From Morinoia aosen (lineage: Eukaryota > Arthropoda > Malacostraca > Amphipoda > Talitridae), in contig CM059573.1 in the NCBI GenBank assembly GCA_030386875.1, forward strand, positions 32,219,891 to 32,283,890: DNA of 64,000 nucleotides. The letters run 5' to 3'. The position numbers were made by a program, and so were the translations under genes. Under the pieces are notes generated by a model that did not search any database, was not told the origin of the DNA, and worked only from the letters and a program-made list of their open reading frames with translations. Below, one piece after another: positions 36,564 to 49,330 of this stretch; positions within the stretch are counted from its first letter, which is position 1, and each line of letters begins with the position of its first letter.

Positions 36564-36974
36564 AAGTTGATTTCGTAGAACATTTTTTTCTTTCATAAAA
36601 ATGAGAGAAGTCAGTGATTAGAATTCATTACTTTGCTTTACAGAAAGTGAGCGGATATTATTTGAACAAGAGTAGCTTCTCAGTAGCTTTGTGCATTATT
36701 TTTACTCAAGGAAACGCATCCATCTTATTATTCTGTATTCTTGATTCGTTTTTTAATAAGCCCCTCATGATGATACGAACAGCATTTCAATAAGACTTGA
36801 CACTGTTTTATTTAGTTAAGTGTTTGTTCATTTGAGTTTTTATTTGGCATGCCATTTAATTGAAATAGATTGAGCTTTCTGTTTTGCTCCGGACTTTCGT
36901 TATGGGTTTACTGCTTGCTGTCTTTTCTTCAGTTCTTGTGACTTTCTTCTTCTAATTTCCATTCAATGATGTAA

Positions 36975-37090
36975 TGTGCGGGACACCCCTCGTGCGTAGA
37001 ATCCCCTGTACGTGGCCATACTGGATGGTCTCCTTCATTATTCCCTCTCTTAGAACACCTTTGTTGTGGTTAGGGAGGCTTAAACTAACG
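36975..37090 (+). repeat. Dispersed repeat, 3' fragment
   Basis: Shares GCGTAGAATCCCCTGTACGT, TACT.GATGGTC.CCTTCATTATTCC and GGCTTAAACTAA with the copies at 35144 and 37244. Confidence 0.65.
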
Positions 37091-37243
37091 TATGTAACTA
37101 ACTCAAAAACTATTGAAATCTGATTATGTTTTCTGTTCTATGATTTGTTTGCACGCTTATAGAAAGTGGAAGTTTATTTAACTTGTTTTTGTTCAAAGTG
37201 GCCCTCTGTTGATATGTATTTCATGGAAATAGTCGGATTTAGA

Positions 37244-37630
37244 CCCCTCAGGGGGATATAACTATTGTATCTATGGGCATTTACACGTCCAGAGGGATTG
37301 TCCCGATGTGGTTAGGTAGGCCTTCATTTTGTTGAAATAGAATAGAGTTTTGTTTAGTTGAGGACCAGCTTTTCCGGTTCACTGCTATCCTTTTCTTCAG
37401 TACCTCCTACTTTCTTCGTCACCTCCTACTTTCTTCTTGAACTTTTTCTTGTTCGAACTTCTTTCTTGACTTACTGTTTCTATGCACTTGGTGTCCTATG
37501 ATGGAAAAACACACCTTGCTCATAGATTCCCCGTGCACGGGCCTATACTAGATGATCCCTTCATTATTCCTCTCTTTAAATCGTCGTTGTATCGGATAGG
37601 GAAGCTTAAACTAATTAATAATCTAATCTT
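37244..37630 (+). repeat. Dispersed repeat, copy 2
   Basis: Near full-length copy related to 35144-35520, offset 2.1 kb. It contains GGTTAGGTAGGCCTTC, GGTTCACTGCTATCCTTTT and a tail ending AAACTAATTAATAATC. Confidence 0.7.
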
Positions 37631-37639
37631 ATCTAGATG

Positions 37640-38330
37640 TGTATGACAGCAATTGATCTCGATTAATGGTACCAAAGGCACTTTTTTCATGGTGGTTAAT
37701 AGACTATCTTATGTTATGTGTTATGTAGTATAAAGTATTTCTCTTTGATTCTTTCTTCTTTCTGACATGCTGCTTCACCGTTGCTATGGCGTTATATATT
37801 GACTCGAACTAGACATTAGCTGTAGGCTGATATAACTTGGAACTTGTAAAGCAATAACTATTTATATGAAGGATTTAGGTTGTAATTTTTTGCTCTGGAA
37901 CGTTGTAAAAAGTAGTAGAATTTAAAAATGGAATCATAGTAGACACCCTGTTATTACTGTTCATAATGTATCATCTAATCAATGTATCATGTAATTTAGC
38001 CATTTTCGCAAATAAATTTCGTCCAATTGAGGTAATTTGCTCCAGTGCAGTAGCTATATGCCTTATTGTTAAGCCACTTCGTGCGCCTGGTGGGATCTTG
38101 GTTTTGGGTGAGTCTGTGCGTGTGCCTGATTCTGGTTTATTATTATCATTATTTTATGCTTGAACGCGATCTTTACTGTCGCTCCATTAAAAGAACTTTA
38201 TACGTTGATTTCTTTAAATATATGTGCATTTTTTAAATCAGATTCCTTATCCTGAATATCTTATAGTTTTTTTATTTGTTCATGGGAGTGAATTGTTACT
38301 TATATCTGTAGATGTTAACTAATCAAGATG
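37640..38330. other. No recognisable feature
   Basis: AT-rich, with no motif-bearing open frame. Confidence 0.45.
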
Positions 38331-38590
38331 CAGGCTTGCCTGCACTACTCAGTCTTGACGCAAGGAGCTTCGGTCTTACGTCAGGACAAGTAGTGCAGGC
38401 AAACCAGTGCTAGGATAAGATAGGAATCCCACAATTCTGAACGGGTCAGGGCAGGATTCCCAGCGTTAGAAACGGAATACTGCTGGCAAGCCAGTGCTAG
38501 GAAAAGATAGGAATCCCACAATTGTGAACGGGTCAGGGCAGGCTTCCCAGCGCTAGAGACGGAATACTGCAGGCAAGCCAGTCTTACGGT
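38330..38590 (+). repeat. Palindrome plus 87-bp tandem repeat
   Basis: GCCTGCACTACT at 38339 and AGTAGTGCAGGC at 38389 form a hairpin. Units beginning GC(A/T)GGCAA(A/G)CCAGT then start at 38395, 38482 and 38569 (partial), an 87-bp period. Unit text includes AGATAGGAATCCCACAATT. Confidence 0.85.
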
Positions 38591-38808
38591 AATGGGATAT
38601 AATATTTTGCCCGTGCCTCAGGATGGTCTTCCGTTACTGGTCCGGCGGTAAGAAATGGGCTGCCTTCGTCAATCCAATACCGGACAGCTTGGACATTCCG
38701 TGAAAAGTCCAGTAATGAGCTTACTGGGTGAATGCTGGTTCTCCTTCTCTGTGCTCTGTAACGACCCTTTGAACAGCCATCGACAAATGCGGACTGGGTG
38801 GGTGTTAT

Positions 38809-39690
38809 AATAAAATTTTTAACTAATATATCTAATAATATAAAACTATTGATAAAAAGTTTTTGATTAGGAATAATAGCACTTCTCTCGCTATGTTAAC
38901 TATATTGTTGCAAAAAAATAACAAAATGAAATTCAATCGATAGATAAGTGTTTCTAATCGTATTACATCTAGCTGTAATAGCAACTGGTTCCAAAAGTAA
39001 ACCAAAACAATAATTTTTTTACAAAATTGTTATAATTTTTGTGTTTTTCACACTAAAATACATTCTTTGGCGAAAAGAAAACATTAAAATTCGATAGGCC
39101 TCGAAACCAAAAGATCCAAACACACGCAACCAACTATAAGATTGTTCGTAAATTTTTCAAATATCTTAAAATAGAAGAAAAATGCAATATTCCTAGTGTA
39201 CGGAGATTCACATGCTAAATTAAAATGAAATTATTAGCTTTGTAGTATTTGAAGGTTTAGAAGATAAATTAAAATCGAATTCTCAGCTTTTTCCATATTA
39301 AATTTCAAAAACTTCAAAATACACCATCCACATTATTTACTTAATTGATTTGATTTTTGTTAGCCTGCTTAGTTGTAAAATTATAATAATTTTATGTTGC
39401 TTCTGTTTTCAACTATTCATGCTACATAGCTTTCACTTACTGAACGTACGTGTCTCATCGGGAAGTCAAAGTATTAAATTCAGTTAGCGGGCCTGATTAA
39501 ACTCTGTAATTCAACAGTAAGCTAACTAATTTACTAAGTATGAATTGGCTGTTTATTTGATCATGCTTTTACTTTCATGATTTATGACCTTCATTTATAT
39601 GATAAAATACGTATTATTGGAAAGTATCGGCCGGATTTTACCAATGCCTGTAAAAATGACTGATACCGATACATCGGTACATAAAAGAAA
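38809..39690 (-). mobile_element. Second hAT-family copy, inverted and shortened
   Basis: This is the reverse complement of most of the 19649-21120 element with internal deletions. Landmarks are CTAATATATCTAATAAT (38831), TTAGGAATAATAG (38868), CAACTATAAGATTGTTCGT (39130) and ATCATGAAAGTAAAAG on the minus strand near 39580. The left terminus of the family lies near 39690 (ATCGGTACAT). The other terminus is replaced by the repeat shared with 21713-21985. Confidence 0.75.
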
Positions 39691-39748
39691 ACCATTTACA
39701 TTTTTGTGCAACGGCCAAAAAAAAGACGGTTTGCTGCATTGGCTACTC

Positions 39749-40010
39749 TGGCTGAAGTTTCATAAGAAAATGACGCTGAAACTCACAATGAGTCGTTTTC
39801 TTTTATTTCGCATGTAGTTGAGTTTGGACGTTTAACTTCTGGTGAAGATGGCGATTCTTCAGAAGAAACAAGAGATGGAAGAGATGTAAAATGCTGGTCT
39901 GCAGAGGCACTATTTCAAGAGCATGAACTGAGCAAGGCCCAAATATTAGTTTCACCACATCGGTCAATTGATATTCATGACGATTCATCGTTGTGGTGGG
40001 GATGGTAGTG
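39749..40010 (+). other. Unidentified open stretch
   Basis: A frame with one early stop reads SHVVEFGRLTSGEDG, then DVKCWSAEALFQEHELSKAQ, then a stop at 40006-40008. The composition looks protein-like (acidic Ser linker, then mixed). I do not recognise it; it may be part of an old transposase. Confidence 0.3.
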
Positions 40011-40149
40011 ATGGCAATGTGAGCAATGTAAAAACAACAAAATGTGGAAACCAAACCTGAATGATCCCTCGTCAGTCTTCAGCAACCTCTGAATTGAAGT
40101 ACGTTCTTGAAGGTGATCAACGATGTGTTCAATACATATTTCTGGATGT

Positions 40150-40275
40150 GGAAGGGCGGGTTTAGGGGGGGAATTAGGGGTGTGTGGGTGGGTGTGTGCG
40201 GGGGGGAGGGGTGTGTGGGTGGGTGGGTGCGGGGGGAGGGGTGTGTGTGGGGGGGAATGGGGGGGTGTGTGTATA
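40150..40275 (+). repeat. G-rich (GGGTGTGTG)n low-complexity tract
   Basis: Runs of three to seven G separated by GT and TGT on the plus strand, for example GGGTGGGTGTGTGCGGGG. Minus-strand frames of Pro, His and Thr over this tract are artefacts. Confidence 0.9.
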
Positions 40276-40299
40276 TGAATAGCCAGTGAATTAAGTTCG

Positions 40300-40440
40300 G
40301 GCAAGGTCGATCTGCTGTCGCGGAAAGCCGGTACAAAGTCGAATAAGGTCGGCAGAGACACGATACATAGAATAGACAAGCCGCGGAAGGTCGAATTAGG
40401 GCCGTGGAAAGTCGATATGTAGCCGATAAAGGTGGAAATT
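40300..40440 (+). repeat. Degenerate AAGGTCGA repeats
   Basis: Words such as AAGGTCGA, AAAGTCGA and GAAGGTCGAATTAGG recur about every 20-30 bp. No coding signal. Confidence 0.5.
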
Positions 40441-41259
40441 GCCGAACAGCTGCAAAAGGAAATCAATGGTTTTGTAGCTGTTTTTTACTGCCATAAAAAG
40501 GGGCATGGCGACCTAAAAACGGCTGCTTCTCCGAATAAAACACGGCTAGAAGTCTTGCCTAGCGCGGCACAGGAACGGTTTGAAACCGTCTTATTTTTTC
40601 AACTGGGAGTAACACATTGACGGAGAACACGATCACCAAGGAAGACGATTTTATTTTCCATTGACTCATGAGCTTAAACTTTTATGGTTTCCATAGATAT
40701 TTTTGAAAGGATAACAGGTGGTGGCAGTAATTTAAAATGCGTCTAAACCTGAAGGGTCGACGCGTCAGAAATTTGAAACTATTTTTTCATACATACATAT
40801 CAACAGGTACCTGCAGTAATTAACTTACAACATACCTTCCGCCATACCTTAAACTTAATACATCTTACATGAATAATGCTGGCGCTAAAGCTCCCAAGAG
40901 TCTGTTTTTGATCTGGATATCATAAATAATCCTTCAGCAAACTCAGTACATCAATATTACCGTCTGTTTTCGAACACCACTCTGTAGAATACTAAATTAA
41001 TATTGCAACGGAAAAAAGGAAATGTAGTTATATGATTTATCGTTTATAAATCAATAATCAGCGGATCTATTTCATGAAAATCTTTTAAAGAGGTCCACCG
41101 AATCTCAGAACATAATGAAATCTGACGATGTTGACTTACAAAGTTCAATCTTAATGAAAGTTTTACAGCAGCTAACAATGAATGTGCACCTTGAATAAAA
41201 ATCTATGCCAAAACTCGCTGTTTAGATTCCAGACAAAATAAAAGGGCTGAAAATAATTA

Positions 41260-43000
41260 AGAAAACTTGCTTGCGTGAGCTCAGATGAAATTGATCAAAT
41301 ATTGCTTATACAAGAGATATAACGATCATGAAAAGGTTATTCGGGAAAAAATCATAGAAGCAAAACAAACATATTTTTACCAGGAACTATTAACATAAAT
41401 AATAGCCGAGACGAATGTGGAAATCCTTAGAGAGGTAGCCATTTATAAATATTCGGACAGCTAAAATAATTTCGAAACATAATTTGAAATAGCAATTCAT
41501 TTCAAAACATTTCATTTAAAAAGTAAGGGCTCAAGTCTTCAACGGAATATGTGGAACCAAATCAATCTCCAATTTTAAACTCGTGCCCTACTGCACTTGC
41601 ACGAGCTAGTGTCTGGTGGAGACCACGTCTTGTCAATTTACTGGAATTACAAAATTTTTATACTCATTGGAGAACAAAAAGGCAGTCCGACATAATGACA
41701 TTAGCCTTCAATACATCAGACAGCTGCCCAGCCACAGCACCTATGGTTTCTTTGGTAATTAATATATCGATAGCAACTTATACGTTTCGCGACCAATGGA
41801 AGCACTCCATTATTGGGCCATTGCATAAAACTGGTGATGTTGATACAGGCATCAAACTATAGGCCAATGAGTCTTTCACCTGTCCTGTTGAAAAAATAGA
41901 GAATTGATTATATAAAGCAACTCTTATCTCACTTGGACGAACTATATTTACTTCATCAAAATCAATATGCCTATAGGAGGAAGATTAGTACTCAAGATGC
42001 TCTACCCAACATTATTGAAAAAATATATTAATATCGATAAAGAGAAGGTAACACTCTTGCTGCTGCTCGATCTCTCTAAAGCGCTCGATAGCGTCGAACA
42101 TGAGCAACTTTTGCGGAAAATGACGAACTTTGGAGTATACACACAATGGTTTTGAAATTATTTATCAAATCGATTTCATGCATTCCGCTTTGAAAACAAA
42201 TTGTCCCCGTTCATTCGGAACAATATTGGTATTTTGTCAATATTGTAACCCCACGATCAATCGTCGGTCCGCTATTGTTTTCTATTTCCATTAACAATTT
42301 ATCTCCCATGCTTTCCAACACAGAAGTCTCCAAGTGTTCAGATGGTGTTCAAACTGCAGTGACTATTTCTATGGCAAAATTGAATCAGACACAGATAAAT
42401 GCTAAAAGCTTACAACCGGAAATCATGTTATGACCAAACTGGTCTCAAACTAAATGCGAATATGCACATTGTGTTATTTATTGATCCAAAGACGCAATTA
42501 GAAAAATGAATATCTGACTGTAACGGTAGAAAATAACAAAATTCAGCCATTAGTTAAAAATTAAAAAATTAGGCATTTAGTTTGATTACAATTTGACCTT
42601 CAAATCTCACGTTGGGATAATATGCAACAGAGTTTACGCAAGTGCAATGCTTTAAAGAATGCATAAAAAGTATGTTCGACGAAAAAACTATATTTGTAGA
42701 CATTCAGTCGTTAGTGATTTCGCGTTTTGATTACTGCAGCCTATTATGGGAAGACATACCTCAATATCATCAAAGAGAGTCAAGAAAATGTGTTAATTTT
42801 GCGGCTAAGGAGGTGAGCAAAGGAAAATTCAAGATGAGCGATTATCCAGCTTTTCCCCTTCATAAACTCGGCTGGACTCCCATTCAGGAGAGATTCCTCA
42901 TTCGTAAAGCCCCACACGTATTTTATATCTCCTGCAGAGCAATGCTGATATTGCATAATTCCTTCTTCCCATTGTAACCAGCCAAAATCCGAACTGGAGA
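41260..43000 (+). pseudogene. LINE fragment, CR1/Jockey-like reverse transcriptase
   Basis: Remnant of the second reading frame of a non-LTR retrotransposon. The linker after the endonuclease is at about 41270-41450 (resembling AKQTYFYQEL). The N-terminal reverse transcriptase part is in 41551-41862 (WKHSIIGPLHKTGDV), followed across frame changes by YRPMSLSPVL and DELYLLHQNQYAYRRK. Then VTLLLLLDLSKALDSVEHEQ at 42042-42110 is the A block with its catalytic Asp. The C-terminal domain is in 42642-42977 (SRFDYCSLLW, NFAAKEVSKGKF, LHKLGWTPIQERF). The core YADD block is not recognisable. Many stops and frame changes indicate an old insertion. The similarity may run to about 43200. No tail or target duplication was found. 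Confidence 0.85.
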
Positions 43001-43199
43001 AATAATGTCATAGTCAACTACCGTTCATCTGTCTGATTTAGGGCTGAAAGTTCTGTTAATATCCGACTGTTACTGTGAAACAAAATTCCACAGAGTATGA
43101 AAATCCCTCAAAAAATGTAATGATTTAAGACTAAACTAGGACGTCTTTTTGCGCCTGAACGATAATAATTGTGCGCTTCAGTACACACTGAACAAGTAC

Positions 43200-46100
43200 C
43201 TACAAATTTCTCTCGCTCATTATCCTACATTCCTAAGTTTTCTATTAAAAGTTTTGTAGTATGCATATGTGATGTGACTGCCTGCCTGCTTGTACATATT
43301 ATGTATATATGTACAGCAGTTATTTAAAAAATGCTAAGCGTGCAAATAGCATTTTTTTCTGTAAGTGCAATATTTTTATTAACTATCAACTTGTCATGTG
43401 ACCTAACGCATCACTTCTTAGTGTTTTTTCCAAGCATGCAAATAGAAAATTTCTTAATTTGTTGAGTGATTTGAAGCATGTTCTCTGAGGCAGTAAAACT
43501 TCGTTCTATTTTGCTATGTTCGCACAAAAAGATAGTTTCAAATTTTGGCTATTTAAACATTTTAGTTCGAAATACAGAATTATCTACTTCCCACGATTAC
43601 ACTTACAACATCACTCTCTGACGTCGCAAACGGCAAGGCTCTAATTCCATGGTATGTAGAGATTGTCTAACGCGTTTCACCCTTTTGTGAGCATCTTCAT
43701 ATTTATTTCTTCTAACTAATTATAAAATTTAGAATAACTTGAACTGGGAAAATATTTTTACGTTTTACTCTCAATCTACTGTGCATTAGCTTTTATGACA
43801 TTCATATATGTTAATCAACTAAGGACGTTTCTAGTAAGATATTTTAAAAAGTGATGTAATTTATTCTGCGCAATAACCTTATTGGAGATTATCTTTTCTT
43901 ATTAATTTCTTATAATGATGTTATTGGCTTTATGCGGTAACTTCTCGTTTCTGACGCACGTGAGTATGCCAGCATTATATAGGGTTTAAATTTACCGAAT
44001 AGCTTCCATTGTGTTGTAAAATGTTTTGGTTCCCATAATGCAACAATTTTTTCATGTTTCTGACGCCGGTGTTCTAGTTTGTTCCAGCATTATTTACCTA
44101 GGAAGTATAAATTCGAGGTGTCGTAAAATATTTTCTCCGAGCTAGTTATTTGACATATTAGTTGAGTCGTGGGAGGGGAACGACAGTTTCGAAAGTCGAC
44201 TTCATTGTCTAAGATGCTGAGTTATTCAAGTCCACTCGTTTCCCTTTCAACATTAATCCCTGAAATCACAAGTTCTAAAGCTCGTATTTTCATTGTTAGT
44301 GTGCACTAACATGAGCATTTTCATCAATGCGTCATTGATATTATGTTATTTTTATTTTCTATTTATTGCATGTATTAGAGGTTAAAATCACAAAGGGAAT
44401 CAGTTTTTCTTGCTTTTCTGTCAATCATTTGTTTTGACAATTGCCATGGGTATTGCGATACCCGTGTGCGTTAATCAACTAAGGATCATTACTTTAAGAC
44501 ATTTTAAAAGCCATTGATGGTTTTTGTATTATCTTTATTAGTGAAAAACTATTTTTGTCTGAGATGAAAAAGAATTGATGAATGACAGTGGTGTTTAAAC
44601 ATTTTTATATGTTAGCAAAAACGTGTCTGACACAAATTTTGCGAACAAACTCTCTTTTCATATGCATTACGACCATTGCATTTTTTCGATAACCTTTTCT
44701 CGGGCAGGGTAAAATTCCGACTCCAGAGCTACTGAAATGAAACGTTTGCGATTCCAAAGAATATGAACCAAAACTTCAAATTGGACTTATTCAATCCGGC
44801 ACAGGCAAATCTGCCTTGTATGGTTAACTAATTATATTTCATTCGAACACTGGGTATTTTCCTTGTTTATCCTCAAAATTAGTTCTTTTCTAGGCTGGCT
44901 GCCGTATAGAAGCCTCGTAGCTTACTTGACCCACAATGGTAACTAACGTTAGTGACAAATGTGAGTTTATTCTTGTTTTTATTGACAACAATTGTTTTGG
45001 TAAAAATTCTTTCAACTTTTCCCAATCTTATGCTAAGAAAAATAGCAACGTAGAAGAATGGCACCATGGTACTCATTTCAAATTAATGACTAGAATTCAC
45101 GCACGAAACTCCATTGTACTGCAGTACCATGAGTAGTCCTAATTTCAGAGACAGAATATCTTCACCACTCATGTCATCCATGCGTGTCCTCATACAATGA
45201 TTTATGTACTTAAGTTGCTCCTTTTTCATTTAAGTTCGAATTCATAATAAAATATTAGCAGTTAAGCCGTGGGTGTCTATCGATAGGATTAATGTTTTTG
45301 AATATGAAGCAAATACACTTACTCACACCGTTGGTCGGATGTTATCAACTGCAGTAATTAGGAAATAGAAACCATTTCGTACAGTCACAAAAAAACACAG
45401 GTTAAAACGAAAACGAGAAATTTAAACACTATTCTTAGAACGTGTTATTAATTTTTCCCACTCTGAAGAAGCACCATTTAAAACCTACCAATCAAGCCTA
45501 CTGGTAAAGCGACTGTACATGTCAAAAACATGATGTGCGATTGCACATGTTTGTACGGGTTAAAAAAAGATTGATGTCAGAATTCTGTTTTTCTAAGTTC
45601 TTCCAACTGTTTATGTCTCGATCTCTCCTCGTCAACATTTAAGACTATCATGATAATCTTCTTACTAGATATAGGTTTCAAGTCTATTACTATTTGACAC
45701 AACCTGCATACAATTCTTATTTTATAACATCATATATTCTTAGTGCGACCCGTAGCTTTGCTACTGCATTTTTTTGGAGTTATTTTTGCTTCATAGAGCA
45801 AATGCTTCATTAGTTCTCTTTGATGTCGGAACCCGAAATTCCTAATACTCCACTTTCACGAGGATCGAGATTTTATAGCCGGATGAATACGTGAACCACG
45901 CACTTGCGATCAATTCCGTTTACGACCGGCGCCTCTCGACTTTCCGTTTGTTCCTTTCTTCCAAGGCTCAGCGTTTTTTCTCTTATCTCTGCCACTTCCA
46001 ATCCATTCATGGTATGTAACGTAATGAAGGTCGAGAGTGAATCGGCATTACGATTCAAAAGATGAAGGGATCAGTCGCTAGTTATGAAATTGCCTCGTCG

Positions 46101-48215
46101 TTATATACCAGTTCTTAATTTTTAGTTTGTATAATTTTGAGAACTGTTAAGTAATCGGTAAATTATTTTTCTGTGTTGGCCGACTTGGTAAAACTCTTAC
46201 AGTCGCCTGAATGCTGCTAGTTTCTCTTGCAATCATCGTGGTTTTCAAATGTTCATTATCTTACAGAGTTTGGATTTTCTTCGTTTCCATTATACATGCC
46301 ACAGTTATTATTACCGGATTAGAGCATGCCTTTTACATTTCATTCCTATATATTTGTGATATTTTGAATTATTTTCTTCATATTTTAAGAATACCCTTTG
46401 CCCCCGTATAAGGTGTCATCAATTCACTTCTGACTACTTTGCAAAATTCTGTCAGTGTGGTCTGCGTCAAAGCCTTCGTTGAAGAAAAGTAAATCAATAG
46501 AATATTCTTTTCTATTACAGTATACGTCAAGTATTTCTACCGTTGAGTCGGAGGCTCAATGTTTTGATAGGAAAGGAATAAGCATATCTGTCCAAATGTC
46601 ACCTGATATTGCGTTGCAATCATCCCGGACATATAGTCGGGGAAATTAAGGTAACTGAAACAAACTGCAAAAGTTACTTTGATCCTGACTCGTAGTTGTG
46701 TTAAAAATGCTATTGAAATATCACAAAAATAGTCGTACGTGTTAGAAGCAGGGAATTAAACACACTAGAGCACCACACCACATATGCCTATAACAAGCAG
46801 CGCAGCCTGACCATTCGAAGAAAGCTGAATAGGCTGCGGTCGACAAGTCACGCCGCTGCAAGTATTTATGGGCCCCATTCGCCCAGAAATCAGCCAATAA
46901 TAATATCTCTGCGCGACAGTTCCGCTCATCTGGGGTGAACCAGCTTGGGTTGCCACTGGAATCACAGGTATAATGGCTATTGTTTTCTGCCGGAGCGTAA
47001 ATTATTATTTATCAAGAGAGCTTGCCTCTGCTGTTTCACTTCGAAAATTGAACTATTTTTAAAAGTGAACGTATGTCCGCCCCGCGGTAATTGTGATGAA
47101 AGGGTAATTGTGATGAAAATACCTAATTTTATTTTGAAAACCAGTTATCCATTAGGAACTTCGTGAATTTTGTATTGTACACCCCACCTTACAGGTATAT
47201 TCCCTCACAGGCATGGATTGAAATCGAATGAAATGAATTGTTGTATAGGTGTCAAGTTAAAAATGAAAACAGTTGAAAGCAAATGTAACCGATACGCACA
47301 ACTGGCATAAATACAAGTTTGATCAAATCTACACATTAACATCAGCAACGTTTGCTCGTCCGTTTCACTTTCCGTACGTAGCAAAATCACGTTTGTTAGT
47401 GGAAAATTTAATTCTCATCAAAAACACCATTATCATCGTGGCTTAAATAGATTAATCGTGGATAAAAAATTTACTATAGCTTTCGAACGCTCCGCAGCTT
47501 ATCATCAGTAGCAACCTATGAAACAATGAACATCAGGAAAGCGTGAGACATATCGCTTAGGCCTTGAAAAGCACAATAAAAAAAATGGAAAAACGCAACA
47601 TTGGCAACAAAAAAGTCAGACATAACATACCTGGCCCACTTGAACTGCTATTAATGATAGAATTTGGTCTCCTGGCCTGTAACACTCGGAGACATCGACG
47701 AATCACGGTTGTATAAAGTTATCTTTAGTTTGTGAATTAGGTTCCTTTTTCTTAATTGTTAATCAAATGAGTTAGTGCGTCCTATTACTGTGATACTGTT
47801 ATTATACATGAGTTTGTCTTAGCGCAAACGTATTCCCTAATAGCACTAAAGAGTGGGTTCGGAATGCGCCTGTATATTTCTTCAAATGGAAACACCAAAA
47901 TGCTCAGCAATACGAGCGCGGCGATAAGACGTTTCTGTACTGTAAGTAAGGTCAAGCTTGCTATGCTCGCAATCTGAGACAGCGCTAGCTTGCGTGGAAA
48001 ATATCATCCGATTCTTCACTCCTAATATACTTTCTAATTTGAAATAATTCCGAAAAATAAATTTGGCCTCCAATTGAATTGGCCTCCATCATCGGCAATA
48101 TCAAGTGCTAGTAGCTTCCAGGAATATCAACATCGTGTTTCTGATATACAGTATATCAAAATATGCATTGTTATAATGTGACACTGGTTTTTGTGAAGAT
48201 GAAATCTGGAGGAAA
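43200..48215. other. Long stretch with no supported gene
   Basis: Five kilobases of AT-rich sequence with open frames of at most 73 codons and no motif I recognise. A short direct repeat (GTTAATCAACTAAGGA) is at 43810 and 44470, and loosely repeated segments beginning GTTTCTGACGC are at about 43949 and 44057. Confidence 0.5.
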
Positions 48216-48372
48216 TTGTTGCGTGCCTCTTCCGGAGGGTATTGTTGCGCGCCTCTTCTGGAGAGTGCACTACAAGCGGAGCGGCACGGCGCGGCGCGGA
48301 GCGGAGCAGAGCGGAGCGTGTGTTCACATGTAAGCTGAACAGAGCGACCTCTTCAGGAATCAGTCGCTGCGG

Positions 48373-48599
48373 AGGATTTCGTGAGTACGGTCCTATCGCT
48401 CGACAGCAAGAAACAGACACGGAAATACTGGGTCCATCCTGTCAAGATGAGGAGAGATCGCTATGGAGAATACCACTATCTTTCAGAAGCACTGAGGAGA
48501 TATGAATCGCAATTCATCGAGTATTTACGGATGAAACCGGCAACTTTTGATTTACTTCTATCCCTCATAGAAGGAAAAATTTCCAACGAGATAAGATGA
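48373..48599 (+). pseudogene. Harbinger transposase, N-terminal fragment
   Basis: The reading RKYWVHPVKMRRDRYGEYHY, then RYESQFIEYLRMKPATFD and LLSLIEG, matches the conserved start of HARBI1/DDE_Tnp_4 nucleases (WVHP, GEYHHL, YFRMSP.TFDELL). It stops at 48597-48599 before any catalytic Asp. Full-length relatives are about 350-400 residues, so roughly 80% is missing. It is not functional. Confidence 0.8.
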
Positions 48600-49330
48600 A
48601 TTTTATATTTAGTTACAATCCTCACATATTTTTTTGTGGATACATGTAAAGTAAAGTAATTTAAGCAAAATTAAAGTCTGTACACAAAGGTTGTATTATT
48701 TAATGAGACTACAAGTTTTCGTAGGACATTAGGAACGACTGAGCGTCTTGGGTGACTTTAAGATGAATGTAAATAAAATAATTACCTTCAGAAATTTAGG
48801 GTTGTGCCAGAGAAAACTAAATGAATAATGCTGACAGATAGTAACTTCTCTTGACCGGAAAATCTTTAAAATACTGGCATGTTTCCCGTCAGTATTGGAA
48901 AAACTCACCCAAGCTCATAACATTTTGCAGCGTATTTTGTATTAGAGACACTCATTGAGACCTCTTCCTTACCTTTAGGCTTCCTTTACCTCCAATTTTA
49001 CGGAAAAAATAAAAAACTTTATTGAAAAATCGTTCATAATTATTCCTTTCACAAGTTCATAAAATAAAATACACGACCTAACAAGAAAAATAAAACTACA
49101 TAACAAGGAAAATAAAAGCAGATTCCTAAAATTGAAGCAATAGTGAAATAAAAAACCAGAGAAAGGGAAAAAAAGAAAGAAATGTTTAATGAGCCCAAAT
49201 GGGCAAAACTAAAATAAAATATTACATGTTTCACCAATAGTTAAAGTTTTTATATTAATAGTTGTATAAATTAATAGTTATATATTATATTTTTTGAATT
49301 AAACGGAAATTTTGCCCCTGTAAGATATGA
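48600..49330. other. Noncoding interior of the Harbinger derivative
   Basis: AT-rich filler; nothing recognisable. Confidence 0.5.

Noticed and set aside
24400-38330. CACTA-type terminal inverted repeats for the transposase and DUF4806 unit
   Set aside because: No matching CACT(A/G) pair with a 2-3 bp duplication was found by eye, so element boundaries are left open.
39975-40466. 163-codon minus-strand frame rich in His, Pro and Thr
   Set aside because: Low-complexity G-rich tract on the opposite strand; no domain.
48127-48505. Arg/Ala/Ser-rich frames near 48.3 kb
   Set aside because: Caused by the GGAGCG subterminal repeats of the Harbinger end.
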